From: an uncultured Collinsella sp.
GTDB taxonomy: Bacteria; Actinomycetota; Coriobacteriia; Coriobacteriales; Coriobacteriaceae
Reading direction: 5' to 3'
Length of the DNA: 31,255 nucleotides
Assembly (NCBI GenBank): GCA_902494035.1
Contig: CABURV010000020.1
Location: 1 to 31,255 of the forward strand
Part shown: in pieces, positions 8,971 through 14,961 of the stretch
Numbering within the stretch: the first letter of the stretch is position 1
Layout: every line of letters starts with the position of its first letter
The notes under the pieces: generated by a model
What the model saw: only the letters and a program-made list of their open reading frames with translations
What the model was told of the DNA's origin: nothing
Database searches by the model: none
Program-made: the position numbers and the translations under genes

Positions 8971-10923
8971 CTACAGGTTCTTGACACCCATCGCGCGCAT
9001 GGCGTTCAGGATGGCGATGATCGCCACGCCCACGTCGCCGAACACAGCAAGCCACATGTTGGCGATGCCGAGTGCTGCCAGCACTAGAATCAGCAGCTTA
9101 ACGCCCAGCGCAAAGATGATGTTCTGCCAGACAATCGCCATGGTCTTGCGCGCCACACGGATGGCGTGGGCGATGTTGGACGGCTTGTCATCCATGAGCA
9201 CGACGTCGGCGGCCTCGATCGCAGCGTCGGAACCCATAGCGCCCATGGCAATGCCCACATCGGCGCGCGTGAGCACGGGTGCGTCGTTGATGCCGTCACC
9301 GACAAAGGCGAGCTTGCCCTTGCCGCTTTCGGCCGCGAGCAGCGCTTCAACACGCTCGACCTTGTCGCCCGGCAGCAGCTGCGCGTGGAACTCGTCGAGG
9401 CAGAGCTGCTTGGCCACCGCAGCAGCCACTTCCTCGCGGTCGCCCGTGAGCATGACGGTGCGCTTGACGCCGGCGGCGTGCAGGTCGCGGATCGTCTGTT
9501 CGGCATCGGCCTTAACGGTGTCTGCAATCACGATGTGGCCGGCGTACACGCCGTCAATGAGCACATGCAGAATCGTTCCGACGACCTCGCAATCGGGCGC
9601 TTCGACTCCGGCCGCGGCGAGCATCTTTGCGTTGCCAACGACGACGTGCTTGCCGTCGATGGTTGCCGTCACGCCATGGCCCGCGTCGTTGGTGGAGTCG
9701 CTTACGCGCTTGGGGTCGACCTCGCCCTGGTAGGCGACACGCACGGACTGCGCGATGGGGTGATCGGAGAACGACTCCGCAAGGGCTGCGACCTCGAGCA
9801 ACGACTGCTCGGTATAGCCAGCCTCGGGGTGCACCGCAACGACCGAGAACGTGCCGTTGGTGAGGGTGCCCGTCTTGTCAAAGACGACGGTGTCCACATC
9901 GGCGAGCGTCTCGAGGTAGTTGGAGCCCTTGATGAGAACGCCCAGCTTGGAGGCGCCGCCGATGCCGCCAAAGAAGCTCAGCGGGACGCTGATCACGAGC
10001 GCGCACGGGCAGCTGACGACCAGGAAGGTCAGGCCGCGCAGGATCCAGTCGGACCAGGCGCCGGTGATCAAGCCGCCGCCGAGCGCGAGTACCGCGGCCG
10101 CGCCGGTGACGGCGGGCGTGTAGACGCGGGCGAAGCGCGTGATGAAGTTCTCGGTGCGCGCCTTCTTTTCGCTGGCGTTTTCTACGAGCTCCAGGACGCG
10201 CGCGACGGTGGACTCGCCAAAGGGCTTGGTGGTGCGCACGTGGATGAGCCCCGTCATGTTGATGCAACCGCTGATGATGTCGTCGCCGGACTTGGCGGGG
10301 CGGGGAACTGACTCGCCCGTGAGTGCGGCGGTGTCGAGCTGGGTTTCGCCTTCGACGATGACGCCGTCGATGGGCACGCGCTCGCCGGGCTTGACCGCAA
10401 TCACGGTGCCGACGGCGATGTCATCGGGAAAGACCTGTTCGAGCGTGCCGTCGGCTTGCTCGACGTTAGCGTAGTCGGGCGCGATGTCCATCATGGCGCT
10501 GATCGACTTGCGGCTTTTGCCCACGGCATATGCCTGGAACAGCTCGCCGACCTGGTAGAACAGCATGACGGCGGCGCCTTCGGCCATGTGCGGGTCGGTG
10601 TCGGGGAAGAGCACCATGGCAAACGCGCCGATGGTCGCGACGGCCATGAGGAAGCTCTCGTCGAACGCCTTGCCGCGGCGGATGTTGTTGTATGCCTTTT
10701 GGAGCACGTCGTAGCCGGCAATCAAAAAAGGCACGAGGAACAGTGCGAAGCTGGCGTAGATGTCGCCCGGGGTGCCGAATGCGGCAGTGAGGGTGCCGAG
10801 CTCATCGAGGGCGTACACCACGGCAAAAATGCCCAGCGCTACCAGGATGCGGTTGCGCTTATGCTCGAGTGACTCTTTTTTCTTGCGCTTCTTCTTTTTC
10901 TTCTTGGGGTCGGCGGTGGCCAT
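8971..10923 (-). CDS. P1B-type heavy-metal-exporting ATPase (Zn/Cd/Pb class)
   Basis: This membrane pump exports soft divalent metals using ATP. The 650-residue protein has paired N-terminal helices, an actuator loop with LTGESVP, the membrane metal site SCPCAL near residue 304, phosphorylation site DKTGTLTNG near 348, MLTGDRE and GDGINDAP near 541, and a last helix pair with GVKLL...FGDVG. The CPC motif with the late Lys and Asp is typical of the Zn/Cd/Pb group (ZntA/CadA). There is no fused HMA domain; instead residues 5-15 form a run of lysines and arginines, and a free HMA protein is encoded just upstream. The start at 10923 follows GGGAGGAT; the longer frame to 11106 overlaps the HMA gene. 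It has its own repressor operator at 10948-10965. Confidence 0.92.
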   Translation of the reverse strand: MATADPKKKKKKRKKKESLEHKRNRILVALGIFAVVYALDELGTLTAAFGTPGDIYASFALFLVPFLIAGYDVLQKAYNNIRRGKAFDESFLMAVATIGAFAMVLFPDTDPHMAEGAAVMLFYQVGELFQAYAVGKSRKSISAMMDIAPDYANVEQADGTLEQVFPDDIAVGTVIAVKPGERVPIDGVIVEGETQLDTAALTGESVPRPAKSGDDIISGCINMTGLIHVRTTKPFGESTVARVLELVENASEKKARTENFITRFARVYTPAVTGAAAVLALGGGLITGAWSDWILRGLTFLVVSCPCALVISVPLSFFGGIGGASKLGVLIKGSNYLETLADVDTVVFDKTGTLTNGTFSVVAVHPEAGYTEQSLLEVAALAESFSDHPIAQSVRVAYQGEVDPKRVSDSTNDAGHGVTATIDGKHVVVGNAKMLAAAGVEAPDCEVVGTILHVLIDGVYAGHIVIADTVKADAEQTIRDLHAAGVKRTVMLTGDREEVAAAVAKQLCLDEFHAQLLPGDKVERVEALLAAESGKGKLAFVGDGINDAPVLTRADVGIAMGAMGSDAAIEAADVVLMDDKPSNIAHAIRVARKTMAIVWQNIIFALGVKLLILVLAALGIANMWLAVFGDVGVAIIAILNAMRAMGVKNL

Positions 10924-10947
10924 GATTCGTATCCTCCCATTTGAATG

Positions 10948-10965
10948 TATGAACACTCGCTCATA
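10948..10965 (-). promoter_or_regulatory. SmtB/CadC-type operator of the metal ATPase gene
   Basis: The dyad TATGA-N8-TCATA lies 25 bases upstream of the ATPase start codon. It matches, with one base less per arm, the two ATATGA-N8-TCATAT operators before the ArsR-family repressor gene. This suggests a separate metal-controlled promoter for the ATPase. Confidence 0.75.
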
Positions 10966-10979
10966 TAATTTCGCGAGCA

Positions 10980-11002
10980 AAGGCCGCGGCAAGCGCGGCC
11001 TT
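10980..11002 (-). terminator. Hairpin between the HMA gene and the ATPase gene
   Basis: AAGGCCGCG and CGCGGCCTT form a perfect 9-bp stem around a 5-base loop, 21 bases after the HMA stop codon. Read on the minus strand it is followed only by TTGC, so it is at most a partial terminator or attenuator ahead of the ATPase promoter region. Confidence 0.5.
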
Positions 11003-11023
11003 GCGGGTTGGCGTAAACCTGGG

Positions 11024-11242
11024 CTAGAGAATGATCTCGCAGTCCGGCTCGGCGTCGGCGGTGAACTCCACAACGCGGTCGAGGACCTCGTCGAACTCGG
11101 CGTCATCGGCCTCGAGCGTCAACTTCTGGGTCATAAAGTTGACCGAAACGGACTTGACGCCATCGAGCTTGGCCAGCTCGTCCTGAAGCTCACGCGCGCA
11201 GTTGGCGCAGTCGATCTCGTCGAGTTTAAACTGCTTTTTCAT
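11024..11242 (-). CDS. Free-standing HMA heavy-metal-associated protein
   Basis: A 72-residue single HMA domain with the metal-binding motif DCANC at residues 11-15 (two Cys separated by AN) and the ferredoxin-like pattern of the family. Such proteins bind soft metals and pass them to, or regulate, a P1B ATPase. Here it replaces the N-terminal domain that the ATPase 100 bases downstream lacks, so it is probably its partner in the cytoplasm. The acidic residues near the CxxC motif and in the C-terminal half (DDAEFDE, DAEPDCE) would suit Zn/Cd better than Cu(I), which is an inference. GGAAAGGA precedes the start. No operator lies in the 63-base gap to the repressor gene, so both are likely one transcript. 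Confidence 0.88.
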   Translation of the reverse strand: MKKQFKLDEIDCANCARELQDELAKLDGVKSVSVNFMTQKLTLEADDAEFDEVLDRVVEFTADAEPDCEIIL

Positions 11243-11305
11243 GGTGGATTCCTTTCCCCGTATTTGCGGCTTGGGTGCAGGCCGCGCTGGTACCGTGGTT
11301 GGTCG

Positions 11306-11671
11306 CTATTCGCAGATGTGGCTCATGCCCTGGTTGAGCATGGTGTAGACGTGGTCGTCGGCGAGCGAGTATAGGATATTGCGCCCGTCGCGCCGGAATT
11401 TAACCAGGTGCGACTGCTTGAGTGTGCGCAGCTGGTGCGACACCGCGGACTGCGAGGTTTCGGTCGCTTCGGCGATGTCCGCCACGCAGAGCTCGCGGCC
11501 CATGAGGGCATAGAGGATCTTGATGCGCGTGGTGTCGCTGAAGACCTTGAACAGGTCGGCGAGGTCGTAGAGAAGCTCCTCGTCGGGAAGGTCCTCGGGC
11601 GAGCAGGTGGTGGGAATCGCGGGTTCGGTGGCCTCGATGTCGGGTTTCGTTTCATCAACGCGGATGCTCAT
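11306..11671 (-). CDS. ArsR/SmtB-family metal-sensing repressor
   Basis: A 121-residue winged-helix repressor that leaves DNA when it binds metal. The recognition region is ETSQSAVSHQLRTLKQ near residues 70-85. Two sensor sites can be read. The helix-5 zinc site Asp105, His107, His118 and Glu121 has exactly the D-x-H-x10-H-x2-E spacing of SmtB. A Cys in ELCVADIAEA near residue 62 corresponds to the ELCVGDL motif of CadC-type alpha-3 sites, with further Cys residues at the N-terminus (TTCS) and near the C-terminus. Zn/Cd/Pb sensing is thus likely and fits the neighbouring ATPase. The start follows GAAAGGA. Two operators and a consensus promoter lie just upstream. Confidence 0.93.
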   Translation of the reverse strand: MSIRVDETKPDIEATEPAIPTTCSPEDLPDEELLYDLADLFKVFSDTTRIKILYALMGRELCVADIAEATETSQSAVSHQLRTLKQSHLVKFRRDGRNILYSLADDHVYTMLNQGMSHICE

Positions 11672-11685
11672 TGCAATATCCTTTC

Positions 11686-11705
11686 ATATGAACATGCGCT
11701 CATAT
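11686..11705 (-). promoter_or_regulatory. SmtB/CadC-type operator O2
   Basis: A perfect dyad ATATGA-N8-TCATAT lies between the promoter and the ribosome site of the repressor gene, ending 15 bases before its start codon. It is identical in both arms to the second operator at 11721-11740. Confidence 0.85.
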
Positions 11706-11717
11706 AACTTGCTTTCG

Positions 11718-11745
11718 ATTATATGAGTGTATGTTCATATGTCAA
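11718..11745 (-). promoter_or_regulatory. Consensus sigma-A promoter overlapped by operator O1
   Basis: Read on the minus strand, TTGACA (11740-11745) and TATAAT (11718-11723) are perfect consensus hexamers with a 16-bp spacer. The operator ATATGA-N8-TCATAT occupies 11721-11740, exactly filling the spacer and touching both hexamers, so bound repressor must block RNA polymerase. It drives the repressor-HMA unit. Confidence 0.9.
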
Positions 11746-11822
11746 TACAATTTGCGTTAATTTCGATGACTGCTTGCCGCCTCTGCGATTTTCTGTGGGT
11801 TGGGAGACATCGACGCAATGCT

Positions 11823-11849
11823 CGCCAACATATTTCGAGATGTTCGGCT
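11823..11849 (+). repeat. 27-bp repeat, copy A
   Basis: Forward-orientation copy of a 27-bp repeat that begins CRCC-W-ACAT and ends TTCGGC; it matches copy D (reverse complemented) at 22 of 27 positions. It faces copy B across 164 bp. Confidence 0.65.
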
Positions 11850-11879
11850 AGCATGCTAAGAAAGCCACCTTGAGAAGCA

Positions 11880-11984
11880 TTAGAACTGTTCATATTTGTA
11901 CTTTATCGTGTCAAATACCGCGAGAATCAGTTCTTCCTCTACGGGAGTTCCTGCAGAATCAGTTTTATCTAAAGTTATATTGAG
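11880..11984 (-). pseudogene. Short open frame, possible gene remnant
   Basis: The 34-residue frame from the ATG at 11984 is acidic and of protein-like composition (it contains DKTDSAGTPVEEELILAVFD) and ends in TAA. There is no ribosome site before the ATG, and repeat B lies directly upstream, so it may be the 3' end of a gene that was cut off when the repeat or island arrived. It could equally be chance. Confidence 0.25.
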
Positions 11985-12013
11985 CATTGCTGCAGCCAAT
12001 CTGGCACATCGGT

Positions 12014-12040
12014 GGCCGAATAAGTCGAAAAATGTAGGTG
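12014..12040 (-). repeat. 27-bp repeat, copy B
   Basis: Reverse-orientation copy, 25 of 27 positions identical to copy D. It lies 20 bases beyond the stop codon of the nuclease-like gene. Confidence 0.75.
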
Positions 12041-12060
12041 GACATCCGCAGAGATCGCCT

Positions 12061-13269
12061 TTAGAAGAGCGAATTCTCAATTAGATCAATAATCGTGTCG
12101 TCTTCCGTGCGGTTTTCATCGATTTTTGCGAACATGTCGCATTCCCAAGCCCCATTGATTTCCTCAGCAAGGGCCCCGACGTGTTGCATGTCGTCGGGTT
12201 CGGGCACATCGTTGATGCTCGGGTCATCAGCTTGCGGATATTGGCTTGCAATTTCGCGCTTGGCGGCCTCTTCTTCTTTGAGTGTCTCCAGGACGCGGCG
12301 ACCGTATTCGAAGTAGCGCCGCAAGACAAATTGACGAAGAGTTTCTTGCAGGATGGCGAAGTTATCCGGGAGTCGACCGGGCCATATCTTCTCGCGAATG
12401 CGAATCGCTTCCATGACCCGTTTAAAAGCGGACTGTTTGAAAAACGAATGACGATTAACTGTGATAACGGCATATCCCATGTTTCGCAGCGTGTTTCGGC
12501 GCTCCTCGTCAATTGATTGCTGCTCGGGTTCGTCGTGGTAAAAGCCGTTGTATTCGATATCGGTCATCGAATTTTCGAGCAGCGCGTCGAGGTAGAAAAC
12601 CGTCCGTCGCGTTAGGGCGGCGTATCTTTTGGGGACTGGGATCGGATAATCCGTTTTGATAGCGCGTATGGCTAAGCCACCCATTGACTTGGGCATTGTC
12701 AGCATCATGACAAACGCCGTTTCGAGTGGGGAGCGACAGCCTTCGTGTACATAAGAAAGTGCCTTAAGTGCTTTATTAGATCCACGATACCCCGGTGCCT
12801 CTGAAAAGAAGGCTCTGAGCTCTTCAACGCTGGTTAGGGCTGGGCGCTCGCGATATTGAGTTTCGTCGGACGTTCCAAGCGCGTAGGAGCCGCAGATTTC
12901 AAAGTAATACTCAACGAGCTCCGAAAGGTTGAGGTCGGCTGTTGCTTCTAACGCGCACAGCTTGATATCGACGATGTAGACGTTCGGCTCGAGTTCTAGG
13001 TAGCTTTCTGCATCAAACGTATAGTGCGTGCAGTGGCAGATGCAGCCCTTGCGGTGCCTTTTGGCATTATTGGAAAACGTCAGCACATGGATACGTTCAG
13101 AATCGACATTCTTTCTGTTGAGCCATGCTCGTGCCGCTTCCAGGTCGGACGTGGTCGGCGCAGACACCCTGATCTTTTCCATAGGTATGGGACCGGTCGC
13201 GTAGCTTGCGAGCGAGTTGGCTGTTTGGTATACAGCGCGTGCCGTGGTATGTGACAGAATGATTCCCAT
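12061..13269 (-). CDS. Hypothetical protein with DUF559/Vsr-like PD-(D/E)XK region and AbiEi-like N-terminal part
   Basis: I do not recognise a named function. From the ATG at 13269 the product is 402 residues. The first 130 residues (ILSHTTARAVY at the start, later ALEATADLNLSELVEYYFEICGSYAL, region near 12890-12960) resemble the AbiEi antitoxin-like pattern. Residues about 180-290 carry a DUF559/very-short-patch-repair type nuclease pattern: Glu in SPLETAF, Asp in FYLDALL, Glu in DIEYNG and the strand-helix tail RRNTLRNMGYAVITVN. The C-terminal 90 residues are acidic. The open frame continues upstream to 13491, but that start lies inside repeat C and has no ribosome site; the start is therefore uncertain. 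Base composition is lower in GC than in the neighbours and repeats flank it on both sides, which suggests acquisition by transfer. Confidence 0.7.
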   Translation of the reverse strand: MGIILSHTTARAVYQTANSLASYATGPIPMEKIRVSAPTTSDLEAARAWLNRKNVDSERIHVLTFSNNAKRHRKGCICHCTHYTFDAESYLELEPNVYIVDIKLCALEATADLNLSELVEYYFEICGSYALGTSDETQYRERPALTSVEELRAFFSEAPGYRGSNKALKALSYVHEGCRSPLETAFVMMLTMPKSMGGLAIRAIKTDYPIPVPKRYAALTRRTVFYLDALLENSMTDIEYNGFYHDEPEQQSIDEERRNTLRNMGYAVITVNRHSFFKQSAFKRVMEAIRIREKIWPGRLPDNFAILQETLRQFVLRRYFEYGRRVLETLKEEEAAKREIASQYPQADDPSINDVPEPDDMQHVGALAEEINGAWECDMFAKIDENRTEDDTIIDLIENSLF

Positions 13270-13482
13270 ACGCGCATGATGGCATAGCGGACGCCGCATA
13301 CGCCCGAAACTTCGGGCAACGGTATTGGGGCGCGGCTTATCTTCTGCGAACGGTGGGTTTTTGAGCTGTCGTATTGAGGGAGCAGCTTTGGCTGGGGAGG
13401 TTTCTGCCGGCTGCCCCTTTTTGATGAACTTTAGTTGCGGATTCGTAGCTTCTAAGCGTTTTTGCCGACCGCTCAGATGCCT

Positions 13483-13509
13483 CACCAACATAATTTGAGT
13501 TATTCGGCC
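13483..13509 (+). repeat. 27-bp repeat, copy C
   Basis: Forward-orientation copy, 22 of 27 positions identical to copy D in reverse complement. The most upstream possible start codon of the nuclease-like frame (13489-13491) falls inside it. Confidence 0.65.
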
Positions 13510-13643
13510 TTATCCTATACAAATAGGTGCGATCGCAACGTCCTATTCGAATTGATTCAGGTAGATTTATGGGGCTTGGTTGCGAAATTAAGGCGATTTT
13601 AGCTTCGATTGCGGTTCAAGGGGCCTTGACTAGTGGTTCAGCT

Positions 13644-13670
13644 GGCCGAACAACTCGAAAAATGTAGGTG
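13644..13670 (-). repeat. 27-bp repeat, copy D
   Basis: Reverse-orientation copy; core elements are GGCCGAA, CTCGAAAAATGTAGGTG. It faces copy C across 134 bp and marks the right end of the low-GC patch. Confidence 0.75.
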
Positions 13671-13719
13671 GGCCAACCTGCCGACTATGTGAAGCACGCG
13701 TATTTGCTCGTTTTGATGA

Positions 13720-13755
13720 AAACTAGGGTGCAGCCATAAGGCTGCGCCCTAGTTT
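13720..13755 (-). terminator. Terminator of the exonuclease gene
   Basis: AAACTAGGGTGCAGCC (13720-13735) pairs with GGCTGCGCCCTAGTTT (13740-13755) over 16 bp with one mismatch and an ATAA loop. On the minus strand the stem runs into TTTTCATC. It lies 65 bases after the exonuclease stop codon and could also work on the plus strand. Confidence 0.75.
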
Positions 13756-13820
13756 ACTGCGTGTCGGTGTGCCCAGACGGATTGCGCTGTGCCTGGCAGG
13801 CGCTCCCGCAGATGGATCGG

Positions 13821-14789
13821 TTATTTCGCGAATAGGTTCTTGAGGTTGAACTCGGCTTGGACGGTGCGAAGCATGAGGTCGGTGTCGTCCAGGCCCAGAT
13901 GCTGCTCGCTGGCGTCGGCGGCGAGGGTGCCACGGCGGCGCGCCCAGTTCTCGAGCGCGGCGGGCGCGGACTCGCGGGGGAGCGAGCGCACGTCGGCGTC
14001 CAGGCTGCGGCAGATCTGGCGTGAATCGATGACGATGATCTTACCGGCGCGGCGTGCCTCGGCGTAGCCGTCCAGGTGGATCTTGAACCAGCTGTCCTCA
14101 AATGCGGCGTTGTGTGCCATGTACGGGTACTTCTTCATGAGCTTGAGCAGCTGCTTCTGCAGTTCCTTGTTCTCGCGGAAGGGCGTTTTGCCGTCGATGT
14201 CGTCCCAGGTGATGTGGTGGATATTCGACAACGGCACATCCTCGCCGCGGTAGATGTCGGGCAGACCGCAGTAGTGTGCCTCGGCGTCGTGCGGGACGGC
14301 GTCGCTGGTGAGCTCCATGATCTCCCAGCCCACGTTGATGATATAACCGCGCTCGGGTGCACGGCCGGTGGTCTCGATGTCGATACCGAGCACGGTGCCC
14401 TGGATGGGCTTGCGGGCGTAGGCCACGCCGAGCGCGTCGCGGTCGCCGCGGATTTCGCGCATAACGGACGCGGCGGTGCGCTTTTGCATCTTGCCGATGG
14501 CGGCGCAGGTGTCGGCATCGGACAGACCGCGCGAAAGCGTCGCGGGCGTCACGTTGCGCAGGCGCGCCTCGCCAATCTGGTCGCACAGGTCGCGGTTGCG
14601 GTCGGCCAGGTCGCGCACGGTGGCAAAGTCGAAGCCGGGGTCGCCCTCGGCAGTAAAATACTCGGTCTCGAGCACCTTGAGGGCCTCCTCGCCCTTCTGG
14701 CGCTCGGACTCCATGGCGCCGTGATCGCCATAGATAAACATGGGAATAAACGGCTGGCGCTCGTATTCGAGTGCTTGTGAAACGTTCAT
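13821..14789 (-). CDS. DnaQ-like DEDDh 3'-5' exonuclease
   Basis: The C-terminal 185 residues are an RNase T/DnaQ-type exonuclease that removes nucleotides from 3' ends of DNA or RNA. Exo I is GIDIETTG near residue 135 (Asp and Glu), Exo II is AHNAAFED near 225, and Exo III is HLGLDDTD near 300 with the H-x4-D spacing of the DEDDh type. The first 130 residues are not recognised; they are helical and charged and contain RDLADRNRDLCDQIGEARL (region about 14570-14620). The total of 322 residues is longer than a bare DnaQ domain. The start follows AAGGAGCAG, and a divergent promoter region separates it from the metal exporter. The substrate cannot be read from sequence. Confidence 0.85.
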   Translation of the reverse strand: MNVSQALEYERQPFIPMFIYGDHGAMESERQKGEEALKVLETEYFTAEGDPGFDFATVRDLADRNRDLCDQIGEARLRNVTPATLSRGLSDADTCAAIGKMQKRTAASVMREIRGDRDALGVAYARKPIQGTVLGIDIETTGRAPERGYIINVGWEIMELTSDAVPHDAEAHYCGLPDIYRGEDVPLSNIHHITWDDIDGKTPFRENKELQKQLLKLMKKYPYMAHNAAFEDSWFKIHLDGYAEARRAGKIIVIDSRQICRSLDADVRSLPRESAPAALENWARRRGTLAADASEQHLGLDDTDLMLRTVQAEFNLKNLFAK

Positions 14790-14862
14790 ATAACTGCTCC
14801 TTGGATGGGCCGCGTCGTGCGGCTCAGGGTCATTAAGATGTGGCGAGATGATAGTTTACCAT

Positions 14863-14929
14863 GGGCAACTATTGGCATCGCGCCTAGGACAACTACAATA
14901 CCCTAGTTGACCGCTAGGACTTTTACAAT
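14863..14929 (+). promoter_or_regulatory. Promoter and operator-like motifs of the metal exporter
   Basis: TTGGCA (14872-14877) and TACAAT (14894-14899) form a promoter with a 16-bp spacer. The 16-base unit CTAGGAC-N3-TACAAT occurs twice, at 14884-14899 and 14914-14929, 30 bp apart. Overlapping them is a dyad GGACAACTA-N8-TAGTTGACC (14887-14912), and GGGCAACTATTGG (14863-14875) resembles GGGCAACTTTTGC at 8228 before the DtxR-family gene. Control by a metal regulator is inferred. Confidence 0.55.
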
Positions 14930-14961
14930 GCTGCCGAAAGACACGAAAGGTTCCATCCGTC

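Larger units (their letters stand above)
11746..12060. other. Low-GC intergenic stretch between the repressor promoter and the nuclease-like gene
   Basis: The stretch is clearly richer in A and T than its surroundings. It holds repeat copies A and B and, between them, a short minus-strand open frame (11880-11984). No complete gene or RNA could be recognised. Confidence 0.6.
13270..13820. other. Upstream region of the nuclease-like gene with repeats C and D
   Basis: Apart from the possible N-terminal extension of the neighbouring frame (13270-13491), the two repeat copies and the hairpin at 13720-13755, nothing coding is visible. The stretch is AT-richer than average up to about 13700, where the normal composition resumes. 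Confidence 0.5.

Noticed and set aside
9166..10311. Plus-strand open frame of 381 codons opposite the metal ATPase
   Set aside because: Antisense shadow caused by GC-rich third positions; the minus strand has all P-type ATPase motifs.
11985..12080. Extension of the small minus-strand frame upstream to 12080
   Set aside because: This part is the translation of repeat B and of the 3' end of the neighbouring gene, so it is not taken as coding.
13270..13491. N-terminal extension of the nuclease-like protein to 13491
   Set aside because: The start would lie inside repeat C, has no ribosome site and the added 74 residues are basic and low in order; kept only as a possibility.
14930..14961. Possible yybP-ykoY manganese riboswitch before the exporter
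   Set aside because: The leader is far too short and the typical conserved loop sequences are not visible.
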